Positions 16,715-24,354 of a stretch of DNA of 64,000 nt are shown here, in pieces. Position 1 is the stretch's first letter; the number at the start of each line of letters is the position of its first letter. Both the position numbers and the translations under genes were made by a program. The DNA is from Streptomyces taklimakanensis (GTDB taxonomy: Bacteria; Actinomycetota; Actinomycetes; Streptomycetales; Streptomycetaceae), in the NCBI RefSeq assembly GCF_009709575.1, contig NZ_WIXO01000001.1:4776001-4840000 (forward strand), given 5' to 3'. A model generated the notes under the pieces. It searched no databases. It was not told the DNA's origin and was given only the letters and a program-made list of their open reading frames with translations.

Positions 16715-16717
16715 TGT
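16689..16717 (+). promoter_or_regulatory. Promoter-like sequence with internal Zur-like box, ahead of the precursor peptide
   Basis: TTGAAT (16689-16694), 17-nt spacer, TAGTGT (16712-16717) fit -35 and -10 elements. Inside the spacer, 16696-16710 read on the minus strand is TGAAAACGGTTATCG, 11 of 15 matches to the Zur box. It overlaps the stop of the ATPase gene and lies 61 nt upstream of the peptide ATG. Confidence 0.55.
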
Positions 16718-16777
16718 GTGCGTGCGGCGCTCGAACGGGTGTCGCACCATCCGACGACCCATCAGGAGGCTTCCGTC

Positions 16778-16909
16778 ATGGAGCACATGGAGCACATGGA
16801 GCAGGAGAAGGTCTTCACCCCCATCGCCGAACCGGGCCGGCTCGCCCACGCCTCGGCCACCCACTCCAACGCGCTCGTCGAGAACCCCTTCGACGACGGC
16901 GAGGAGTAA
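16778..16909 (+). CDS. RiPP precursor peptide (43 aa)
   Basis: A 43-residue acidic peptide starting at ATG 16778, which has an ideal AGGAGG eight bases upstream. It opens with the repeat MEHMEHMEQE, has a leader-like middle (KVFTPIAEPG), then the segment AHASATHSN (residues 23-31) and ends VENPFDDGEE. There is no Cys; Ser26, Thr28 and Ser30 alternate with Ala/His, and His24 and His29 flank them, a plausible core for oxazol(in)e formation. It sits between a metal-chelate importer and a full set of TOMM enzymes. The class is clear from context; the exact leader/core border is a guess. Confidence 0.75.
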   Translation: MEHMEHMEQEKVFTPIAEPGRLAHASATHSNALVENPFDDGEE

Positions 16910-16920
16910 GCACCGCCCCA

Positions 16921-16959
16921 GGGCCCGCCCGGCTTCCCACCTCCGAACCGGGCGGGCCC
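16921..16959 (+). terminator. Hairpin between precursor and biosynthesis genes (likely attenuator)
   Basis: Perfect 12-bp stem GGGCCCGCCCGG / CCGGGCGGGCCC with a 15-nt loop, 11 nt after the peptide stop. It would let the short peptide transcript be made in excess over the enzymes. Confidence 0.7.
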
Positions 16960-16999
16960 GCCCGTCCCCGCCCACCCGCGTACCGCCCCAGGAGAGAAC

Positions 17000-17956
17000 G
17001 TGACCCGCAGTCGACTCGCCCCCGGTGTCGCCGTCGTGACCGTCCCCGGTCGAGGAACGGCCGTCCGCACCGCCGACGGGGAGTTCCTGCGCGTGACCAC
17101 CGGGGAGGTGCCCGAACGGATCCTGCTGGAGCACCTGGCGGACGCGGACGCCCCCGGAACCCACGCGGTCCCCGGGCTCGAAGCGCTGCTCGGCGCCTTC
17201 GCCGCCGCCGGCCACACCGTGGCCGACCGGACGGGCCGGACGGACCGGACGGACCGGGCCGACCGCGAGGGGGAGGGGGCGACGCGCCCCCGCCCGGCAC
17301 ACCCGGACACGGTGTGGCTGCTGGGTGACGACGTCCTCACCCGGCCGCTGGCCGGCCACCTGCGCGAGGCGGGGGCCGCACCGCGCACCGCCGTTCCGGA
17401 GGAGGTCACCGCGCTGGTGCGGGCCGGTGCCGCCCCGGGCGCGGCCGGCTCCGCCGGAGAGCGGCCCGCCGCCGTGGTGTGGTGCCTGGACCGGCCGGTG
17501 CCCACCGGACTGTGGGACGACGCGGACCGGCTGCCCGCCCTCGGCGTCGCCTGGCTCCGCTGCCACCGGGAGGGATGGCAGGCGTGGGTGGAGCCGCCCG
17601 CGTTCGACGGGGGAGACGTCACCTCCGCCCATGTACGGCTGCGGCGACTCGCCGCCACCCCCGCCCACCACGAACTGGCCGCCTACTGGGCCGGTGAGCG
17701 CGTCACCGGCGACGACCGGCCGACCGGCCCCACTCCGGCCGCCCTGGTCACCGCGCTGCTCGCCGCCGACCTCGCCGCCGGCGCCACTGTCGGCACCGGT
17801 ACCGACGCCACCCATACCGTCCCGGCCGCGCCCGACCGGCTCCCCCCGCGGCGCCGACTGCGCCGCGTCGACCTGCGCGACCTGACCGTCACCGCACACC
17901 CCGTCCTGCCGGTGCCCGAGGTCGCCCCGCTGCCACGCCCGCGAGGTGCGGCATGA
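17000..17956 (+). CDS. TOMM leader-peptide-binding E1-like (cyclodehydratase partner) protein
   Basis: 318 residues. The N-terminal ~75 residues (RLAPGVAVVTVPGRGTAVRTADGEFLRV...LEALLGAFAAAGHTV) look like the winged PqqD/RRE leader-recognition domain. Next comes a Rossmann-like half (HPDTVWLLGDDVLTRPLAGHLREAGA) and the segment GVAWLRCHREGWQAWVEPPAFDGGDVTSAHVRLRRLA, matching the 'VGPlv.Pg.t.C..C' region of E1-like partners but lacking the zinc cysteines. It probably presents the peptide to YcaO rather than using ATP itself. GTG 17000 follows AGGAGAG. Its stop overlaps the hydrolase start. Confidence 0.75.
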   Translation: MTRSRLAPGVAVVTVPGRGTAVRTADGEFLRVTTGEVPERILLEHLADADAPGTHAVPGLEALLGAFAAAGHTVADRTGRTDRTDRADREGEGATRPRPAHPDTVWLLGDDVLTRPLAGHLREAGAAPRTAVPEEVTALVRAGAAPGAAGSAGERPAAVVWCLDRPVPTGLWDDADRLPALGVAWLRCHREGWQAWVEPPAFDGGDVTSAHVRLRRLAATPAHHELAAYWAGERVTGDDRPTGPTPAALVTALLAADLAAGATVGTGTDATHTVPAAPDRLPPRRRLRRVDLRDLTVTAHPVLPVPEVAPLPRPRGAA

Positions 17957-19581
17957 CGTCCACCGCCCGCGCCGGAGCCTTTGGGCGCGCGGACACCGTC
18001 ACCACCACGGTGGTGCCCGCCCCCGACGGCACCGCGCTGGCCACCGACCACTGTCTGCCCGAGGGGGAGGGCCCCTTCCCCGTCGTGTTGCTCCGCACCC
18101 CCTACGGCCGTCACCACCACCGCGCCGAACTGCGTGCCTGGGCCCGGCACGGCTTCGCGGCCGTCGCCCAGGACGTCCGCGGCCGGCACGGCTCCGCCGG
18201 ACGGTGGCTGCCGTACCGGCACGAGGCGGACGACGGCGCCGCCACGGCCCGCCGGCTGCGCGAACAGCCCTGGAGCGACGGCACCCTCGTCGCCGTCGGC
18301 TCCTCCTACGCCGCCCACTGCGCCCTGGAACTGGCCCTGGCCGCCCCCGAGGCACGCGCCGACGCCGTGATCGCCGCCGTGCCCGCCCTCGGCCTCGCCG
18401 AGACCGCCCGCGAGCCCTCCGGCTGCGAGCGGCTGCTGGCCCGCGCCGGCTGGTGGGCGGCCCACGGCGACCGCCGCGACAGCGACGAACACGCCCTCGA
18501 CCGGGCCCTCGACCGCGATCCGGACCTCCTCGACCACCTCCCCGTGCTGGACCTGCCCCGGCGGTTGGGACGTGCGATGCCGTCCTGGCCGCGGGTGTGG
18601 CGGGCCCGGCGGGGAGAGGCGACCGAGGAGGGCCGTCCCCGCGGCCTCGCGGGAGCCGGTGCGGCACGGGTCCCGCTGCTCGCCGTCGGCGGCACCCACG
18701 ACCCCTTCGCCGCCGACACCGTGGCGCTGTGGCGCCACTGGGGCGGCCGGACGCGGCTGCTGTTGGGGCCGTGGGGACACCGGCTGACGGCCGCCCCCGG
18801 TCCCGACGCCTCCCCGGCCGCCCACCGGCTCCCCCTGGGACGGCTGTACGCGCGCTGGGCCCGCGCCGCCACCTCGGGCCGGACGGCGCCCGGACGCGGC
18901 GGGGCCGTGGCCCTGGGCGGCAGCGACCTGTGGGTGGCGGCGGACGCGCTCGCCCCGCGCGGAACCGTCCCATACCGCTTCCGTGACTCCCGTGACCTCC
19001 GTGGCTCCGACGGCGGGGACGGCACGGGGTGGACGGCGGAAGGTGTCCTGCGCCTGGTGCGCGGTCGGGAGTTCACCGCCGACCCGCGGCACCCGGTGCG
19101 CTCCGACGACCTGTCCGTCCCCGCCCACGGCGCCCCCGACCGCTGCCTGCTGGTCTCCGCGCCGCTGCCCCGCCCGCTGGACCTGCTGGGCGGAGCCGAG
19201 GCACGGCTGACCGTCTTCGCCGACGCCCCCGACGCCGACTGGGCCGTCCGCCTGGTCGCCCTCGGCCCCGACGGGACGGCGGCCCCGCTCGCCACCGGTG
19301 TCGAGCGCGTCCGCGCCGCCCCCGGACGCGCGGTGGAGGCCCGTGTGCCGCTGGGCCCCCTGGCCCGGCGACTGCCCGCCGGAACCCGGCTGCGGCTGGA
19401 GGTCGCCGGCCACCACTTCCCCGCCCACGCCCGCAACCCGCACACCGGCGAGGACCCGGTCACCGCCACCGTGCTGCGTCCCTCCCGCAGGGCCGTGCGG
19501 CCGGACGGCAGCGCCCTGCTGCTGCCGGTGACCGATCCCGGCCCGCGCCCCGTCGACCCCTTCCAGGAGATCTGCCGTTGA
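17953..19581 (+). CDS. CocE/NonD-family (S15) alpha/beta hydrolase
   Basis: 542 residues. Alpha/beta-hydrolase core with PVVLLRTPYGR, GFAAVAQDVRGRHGSAG, nucleophile serine in VAVGSSYAAH (about 118), likely acid in GGTHDPFAAD and His in LLGPWGH. The C-terminal third is the jelly-roll domain of the X-Pro dipeptidyl-peptidase (S15) family (ARLTVFADAPDADWAVRLVALGPDG... HARNPHTGEDP). Family members hydrolyse esters, amides or peptides. In this operon it could cut the leader or trim the peptide ends; no other protease gene is present. Overlaps its neighbours by 4 nt on both sides. Confidence 0.85.
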   Translation: MTSTARAGAFGRADTVTTTVVPAPDGTALATDHCLPEGEGPFPVVLLRTPYGRHHHRAELRAWARHGFAAVAQDVRGRHGSAGRWLPYRHEADDGAATARRLREQPWSDGTLVAVGSSYAAHCALELALAAPEARADAVIAAVPALGLAETAREPSGCERLLARAGWWAAHGDRRDSDEHALDRALDRDPDLLDHLPVLDLPRRLGRAMPSWPRVWRARRGEATEEGRPRGLAGAGAARVPLLAVGGTHDPFAADTVALWRHWGGRTRLLLGPWGHRLTAAPGPDASPAAHRLPLGRLYARWARAATSGRTAPGRGGAVALGGSDLWVAADALAPRGTVPYRFRDSRDLRGSDGGDGTGWTAEGVLRLVRGREFTADPRHPVRSDDLSVPAHGAPDRCLLVSAPLPRPLDLLGGAEARLTVFADAPDADWAVRLVALGPDGTAAPLATGVERVRAAPGRAVEARVPLGPLARRLPAGTRLRLEVAGHHFPAHARNPHTGEDPVTATVLRPSRRAVRPDGSALLLPVTDPGPRPVDPFQEICR

Positions 19582-20999
19582 ACCCCCCGACGAGCCCGGC
19601 CCCCGACCGGGCCCTACCGCTCGACTTCCTGGTCGACCCCGTGTGCGGGATCGTCCGCTCGGTCGAGCCCGTCGCCCGCCCCGAGGGCGCCCCGCCCCGC
19701 TACACCGCCATGACCGCCGACGTCTCCGACGCCCGACGGCTGGGCGCCTGGCCCGCCGACCGGGTCGCGCTCGGCACCACCTTCGACGATCCCGCCGGCG
19801 CCCGGATCGCCGCCGTCGCCGAGGCCGTCGAGCGGTACTGCGGCAACCGCGTCCCGCCGCCCGGCCGGCCCGACGCCCCGCTGCGCGCCACCGCGCGGGA
19901 ACTGGCGGAGAAGGGGCTGCGGTCGTACGGACCGGACGACGTGCCGCGGTACGCCGACTGGCAGTACGCCCGCCCCCGCTTCCCCTACCGCCCCCTCACC
20001 CCGGACACCCCCGCGCTGTGGACGCGCGGCCGTGAGGTCCTCGGCGACGGCGTCGACCCCGGCGGGGAGGGGCGGGAGTGCTGGGCCCCGGTGGCGCTCA
20101 CCCACCTCAACTGGCGCCAGGGCGAACTGCGTTCGCTGCCCCGCACCCACCACCTCAACTACGCGGGGATCGCCACCGGCCAGGGCTCGGCCGACGCCGT
20201 CGAGCGCGCCCTGTTGGAGGTCGTCGAACGCGACGCCCTGGAGCTGTGGTGGCACCTGGACGTTCCCGCGCTCGGCATCGACCCCGACAGCGTCCCCGGC
20301 CTCACCGACGACCTGGCCGGCTCCGGCCTGGAGACGTGGATCGTGGAGATGCCCTCGGAGTTCGCGCCCTGCGTGGCCGCGCTCGTCCACGACCCGCGGC
20401 GCGGCATCCACGCCGCCGGGTTCGCCTGCCGCTTCGACCCGGCCGAGGCCGCCCGCAAGGCCGTGCTGGAAGCCGTCCACACCTGGGTGTTCACCCTCGG
20501 CCTCACCGACGCCGACGGCTGGGTGTTCCGCGCCATCGACGCCGGGCTCCTCGCCCGGGGCCTCTACCTGGACCACCGCGCCGACCGCCGGTACCTCGAC
20601 GACTGCGGCCGGGACTTCGCCGCCGTGCGCGACCTGGGGGCGCACGTCCAGGTGTGGCTGGACGACCGCGTGGCACCGTTGGCCCGACGCTTCACCCGTC
20701 CCGCGCTCGGCACCGTCGGCGTCGACGAGGTGCCGTCCGGCAGCCGCGCGGAGCTGGACGACCGGCTGCGCGGGGGCGGCCACCGCGTCGTCACCTTCGA
20801 CCTGACGACGCGGGACGTGGCCGAGACGCCGTTGCGCGTGGCGCGCGTCCTGGTCTCCGGACTCGTCCCCAACGCGCCCGCCGCCTTCGCCTACTACGGC
20901 TGCCCCCGCTTCGCCGAGGTCGCGCTCGCCCGCGGCGGGCGCACCACGGCCCCGGCCGGGCCGGGCGACTTCACCCTCGCCCCGCCGCCGCACATGTGA
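19578..20999 (+). CDS. YcaO cyclodehydratase (TOMM type)
   Basis: 473 residues from TTG 19578, chosen because AGGAGA stands 7 nt upstream and TTGA overlaps the hydrolase stop; the next in-frame ATG (about 19710) would remove conserved sequence. YcaO ATP-site motifs are present: AEAVERYCGN (about 82-91) and GIATGQGSADAVERALLEVVERDALELWW (about 197-225), plus the later R/E-rich segment FDPAEAARKAVLEAVHTW. The C-terminus is Pro-rich (LAPPPHM), where TOMM YcaOs carry a catalytically important PxPxP tail. It uses ATP to cyclise Ser/Thr/Cys side chains onto the backbone; with this precursor only Ser/Thr are available. Confidence 0.92.
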   Translation: MNPPTSPAPDRALPLDFLVDPVCGIVRSVEPVARPEGAPPRYTAMTADVSDARRLGAWPADRVALGTTFDDPAGARIAAVAEAVERYCGNRVPPPGRPDAPLRATARELAEKGLRSYGPDDVPRYADWQYARPRFPYRPLTPDTPALWTRGREVLGDGVDPGGEGRECWAPVALTHLNWRQGELRSLPRTHHLNYAGIATGQGSADAVERALLEVVERDALELWWHLDVPALGIDPDSVPGLTDDLAGSGLETWIVEMPSEFAPCVAALVHDPRRGIHAAGFACRFDPAEAARKAVLEAVHTWVFTLGLTDADGWVFRAIDAGLLARGLYLDHRADRRYLDDCGRDFAAVRDLGAHVQVWLDDRVAPLARRFTRPALGTVGVDEVPSGSRAELDDRLRGGGHRVVTFDLTTRDVAETPLRVARVLVSGLVPNAPAAFAYYGCPRFAEVALARGGRTTAPAGPGDFTLAPPPHM

Positions 21000-21010
21000 G
21001 GGCGGACACC

Positions 21011-22474
21011 ATGACGACGGATCACCCGACGACCCCCACGGCCCCCACGGCACAGCCGCCCCCGACCGGACCGGACCGGGCGCGGGCGCACCGGCTGGTG
21101 GCGGAGGCCCTGGCCCGAGCGCGCTCGACCGAGGAACCCGGCCCCGACCGCGACCCCGGCCCCCTCGTCCCGGCGCTGCCCTACCCGGCGCTTCCCGTCC
21201 CCCCGGCCGCCCCCGGGGAGGTCCCGCTGGAGGCCGTGCTGCGCCTCTCCCTGTCCGCGGTCGGGAGCGGCGAGCGGCGGCGGGACGGCGGTGGGGGCGG
21301 CAGACTGCGCCCCCACCCCTCCGCGGGCGGCTGCCACCCCGTCGGCGCCCACCTCCTGGTGGGCCCCGGCTGCCCACTGCCGCCCGGCCGCTACGCCTAC
21401 GACCCGCTCACCCACCGGGCGCACGCCCGCGGCCCGGCCCCCGGTGACGCGCCGGCCGGCGTCGTCGCCGTGCTGACCGTCACGCCCCGGCGTACCACGG
21501 CCCACTACGGCCACCGCGCCGTACCGCTGCTCCTGCTGGACGCCGGGCACGCGGCGGCGGCGTTGGTCCTGGCCGCCCGTGCCGCCGCGCCGGACGGAGC
21601 GGGCACCCCGGTGGGCGCGGCCGTCTGCCCGGACGCGGACGGCCCGCTGCTGGTCGCCGCCGCGGGACTGGACCACCCCGCGCGGGAGGAGGACGAACAC
21701 CCCGTGCTCGCCGTGCGGTTGACGCCTCCCGGCACCCGGCCCCGGCCCGACGACCTCCGCCGCTGGGCGGCCCCCGCCGGTGGGGGCCGACCCCGGCCCC
21801 TCGACGGCGAGGACGCCGGCGCCGTCCTGCGGGCGCTCACCGCCGCGCCGGAGCCGGATCCGGGCCGGCCGGGCCAGGCGGGCCAGGGGACCTGGTGGAC
21901 GCCCCCGCCGACCGCGCCCGCCCCCTCGGGGGCGGACCTGCTCGCCCGGCGCAGCGCCGCCCCACCCCTGACGGGGGCCGTGGGCGACACCGCGCTGGCG
22001 ACCGTCCTGGCCGCGGCCGCAGCCGCCGGCGCGGGCTTCGGACCCGGCGGCCCGACGTGGTGCGCGGCCGTCGGCTCCCCCCGGCCCGCGCTGCTGGAAC
22101 CCGCCTCCGACGGCTCCGGCGCACCGCGGCGGTCGGCCGTCGGAGAGGCCCGTCCCACCCTCGCCGCCTGGGCCGCCCGTCAGGGCTGGCTCGCCGAGGC
22201 CGGCGCCGTGCTGCTGGCCCGCGGGTGTCCCACCGGCGCCCCGCCGCACCGGGTGCGGACCGCGCACCTGGCCGCCGGGTACGCCGCCGGGACGGCCCAG
22301 GCGGTCGCCGTCCGCCTCGGCCTGCGCTCCCGGCCCGTCGGAGCGTGGCAGGGCGCGGACCTGGGCGCCGCGCTCGGGGAACCGCCCGGCCGGGCCTGGG
22401 TGGTGCACGGACTCGCGCTGGCCGGTCCCGAGGAGGCCGCCGAACCGGACGGACGGGAGGTGGGAGGGCCGTGA
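21011..22474 (+). CDS. SagB/McbC-like FMN-dependent azoline dehydrogenase
   Basis: 487 residues containing two nitroreductase-like halves. The first has RLRPHPSAGGCHPVGAHLLV and LPPGRYAYDPLTHRAHARG, the pattern of SagB-type oxidases (RPYPSGGGLHP... YHYDP..H). The second starts LLARRSAAPPLTG and ends RSRPVGAWQGADLGAALG. This arrangement would oxidise azolines to aromatic azoles with FMN. Ala/Gly-rich inserts (about 235-300) separate the halves. It lies 11 nt after the YcaO stop and its own stop (TGATG) overlaps the first exporter gene. Confidence 0.82.
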   Translation: MTTDHPTTPTAPTAQPPPTGPDRARAHRLVAEALARARSTEEPGPDRDPGPLVPALPYPALPVPPAAPGEVPLEAVLRLSLSAVGSGERRRDGGGGGRLRPHPSAGGCHPVGAHLLVGPGCPLPPGRYAYDPLTHRAHARGPAPGDAPAGVVAVLTVTPRRTTAHYGHRAVPLLLLDAGHAAAALVLAARAAAPDGAGTPVGAAVCPDADGPLLVAAAGLDHPAREEDEHPVLAVRLTPPGTRPRPDDLRRWAAPAGGGRPRPLDGEDAGAVLRALTAAPEPDPGRPGQAGQGTWWTPPPTAPAPSGADLLARRSAAPPLTGAVGDTALATVLAAAAAAGAGFGPGGPTWCAAVGSPRPALLEPASDGSGAPRRSAVGEARPTLAAWAARQGWLAEAGAVLLARGCPTGAPPHRVRTAHLAAGYAAGTAQAVAVRLGLRSRPVGAWQGADLGAALGEPPGRAWVVHGLALAGPEEAAEPDGREVGGP

Positions 22475-24354
22475 TGCTCCACCGGGAACTGCTCACCGCC
22501 GCCCGCACCGCGGGCGGTCCGCTGGTGGGCGCCACCGCGCTGCTCGTCGCCGTCGCCGCCTGTCACCTGGCGCAGGCCGTCCTGCTGGCGCACGCCCTGG
22601 CCGCCGTCGCGCGCGGCGCGACGGACGAGGTGCCGCCGCTGCTGGCCGCCGTCCTGGGCACCGTCGCGGCACGGGCGCTGCTGGGCTGGTGGCAGCGGCG
22701 CACCGCCACCCGGGCCGGGGCGCTGGTGCGCGTACGACTGCGCGACGCGCTGCTGGAACACCTCGGGCGGCTGGGGCCGGCCCACCTCACCTCCGCCCGT
22801 GCGGGCGGAGTGCGGGCCACGGTGGTGGACGGCGTGGAGGGCGTGGACGCCTACGTCTCGCGCTACCTGCCCCAACTGGTCGCCACCTGTCTGCTGCCGC
22901 TGCCGCTGCTGGTCGCCGTCGCGGCCGTCGAGCCGTACGCCCCGGCCGTGCTGGTGCCCGCGCTGCTGTCGGCCCTGTTGGTGCCCCGCTGGTGGGACCG
23001 GCTGCTCGCCCGGCGCGGCACCGAGCACTGGGACACCTACGAGGCGTTGGGCGCCGACTACCTGGAAGCCCTCCAGGGCATGCCCGCGCTGCGCGCGGCG
23101 GGAGCCGTGGGCCGCGTCCGCGAGCGGCTGGAGCGACGGTCGGCCGCCCTGCACCGGGCCACGGTCGCCAAGCTGCGGGTGTCGCTGGTGGACACCGCCC
23201 TGACCGACCTCGCCGTCCAGGGCGGCACGGTCGCCGCCGCCCTGCTGGCCTGCGCCTCGGCCGCCTCCGGACGCACCACCGCCACCGGCACCTACCTGCT
23301 GCTCCTGCTCGCCTCGGAGTGCTTCCGGCCGGTGCGCGACCTGGCGAGGGAATGGCACGCGGGCTACCTGGGCGTCTCGGCGGCCGACGGCATCGCCGCC
23401 CTGCGCACCGCGCGGCCACCGGTCGCGGACGACGGAGCGCACACCGCCGCGTGGCCGAAGGCGCCCGAGATCCGCTTCGAGGACGTCCACCTGACCCATC
23501 CCGGGGCCGCCCGACCCGCCCTGCGCGGGGTGACCTTCACCGCCGAGGCCGGGCGCACCACGGCCGTCGTCGGGCCGTCCGGCGCGGGCAAGTCCACGCT
23601 GCTGGCGCTGCTGCTGCGGCACCACGACCCCGACCGGGGCCGGATCACGCTCGGCGGCGTCCCCACCACCGACCACGCCCTGGAGGCGCTGCGGCGCGGC
23701 ATCGCCGTCGTCTCGCAGGAGACCTACCTCTTTCCCGTGAGCGTCGCCGAGAACCTGCGGCTGGCCCGCCCGGAGGCGAGCGACGCGGAACTGGAGCGCG
23801 CGGCGCGGGCCGCGGGCGTCCACGACGAGATCGCCGCGCTGCCCGACGGGTACGCGACGGTCCTCGGGGAGCGTGGCGCCACCCTCTCCGGCGGGCAGCG
23901 GCAACGGTTGGCGCTGGCCCGCGCGCTGCTGGCGGACGCCCCCGTCCTGGTGCTGGACGAGGCCACCAGCGCCGTCGACGAGCGCCGCGAGGCCGCCATC
24001 ACCGCCGAGCTGCCACACGTCGGACGGGGACGCACGCTGCTGGTGGTCGCCCATCGGCTGCGGACGGTGCGCCACGCGGACCGCATCGTCGTCCTGGACG
24101 GCGGCCGGGTCGAGGCGGTCGGCGACCACGGCGGGCTGCTCGCCCGGGGCGGTGTGTACGCCGGGTTGGTCGCCGCCGGGGGGACGGAGCCCACGGCCCC
24201 CACAGAGTCCGCGGACCCCACGGCCCCCACAGAGTCCGCGGACCCCACGGCCCCCACAGAGCCCGCGACCACCACGGGACCGGTCGAGCCGGTCGAGCCG
24301 GAGGGGCGGGGCGTGAGCGACGGCGGGCGAGACAGCGAGGAGCGAGCCGCGTGA
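22474..24354 (+). CDS. ABC half-exporter 1 (membrane plus ATPase, CydD-like)
   Basis: 626 residues from ATG 22474 (GTG 22471 is an alternative). Residues about 15-300 hold the six-helix exporter domain; the ATPase has Walker A GPSGAGKST (about 367), signature LSGGQRQRLAL (about 470), Walker B VLVLDEATSAVDE and H-loop VAHRLRTVRHADR. The best family resemblance is to CydCD-type heterodimers. It pairs with the next gene. The C-terminal tail is disordered and includes a 9-residue repeat PTAPTESAD. Likely exports the mature peptide. Confidence 0.87.
   Translation: MLHRELLTAARTAGGPLVGATALLVAVAACHLAQAVLLAHALAAVARGATDEVPPLLAAVLGTVAARALLGWWQRRTATRAGALVRVRLRDALLEHLGRLGPAHLTSARAGGVRATVVDGVEGVDAYVSRYLPQLVATCLLPLPLLVAVAAVEPYAPAVLVPALLSALLVPRWWDRLLARRGTEHWDTYEALGADYLEALQGMPALRAAGAVGRVRERLERRSAALHRATVAKLRVSLVDTALTDLAVQGGTVAAALLACASAASGRTTATGTYLLLLLASECFRPVRDLAREWHAGYLGVSAADGIAALRTARPPVADDGAHTAAWPKAPEIRFEDVHLTHPGAARPALRGVTFTAEAGRTTAVVGPSGAGKSTLLALLLRHHDPDRGRITLGGVPTTDHALEALRRGIAVVSQETYLFPVSVAENLRLARPEASDAELERAARAAGVHDEIAALPDGYATVLGERGATLSGGQRQRLALARALLADAPVLVLDEATSAVDERREAAITAELPHVGRGRTLLVVAHRLRTVRHADRIVVLDGGRVEAVGDHGGLLARGGVYAGLVAAGGTEPTAPTESADPTAPTESADPTAPTEPATTTGPVEPVEPEGRGVSDGGRDSEERAA
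23839..23901 (+). repeat. 63-nt segment identical to one in ABC half-exporter 2
   Basis: The 63 bases coding LPDGYATVLGERGATLSGGQR are identical to 25836-25898 in the neighbouring exporter gene, although the sequence on both sides differs. Confidence 0.9.
24190..24270 (+). repeat. Three tandem 27-nt repeats in the tail of ABC half-exporter 1
   Basis: Units 24190-24216, 24217-24243 and a degenerate third 24244-24270, encoding PTAPTESAD. The array lies after the ATPase domain and keeps the frame. Confidence 0.9.

Noticed and set aside
22689..24350. Long extension ahead of ABC half-exporter 2
   Set aside because: Arg/Gly/Pro-rich shadow of half-exporter 1; the GTG at 24351 is coupled to the previous stop.
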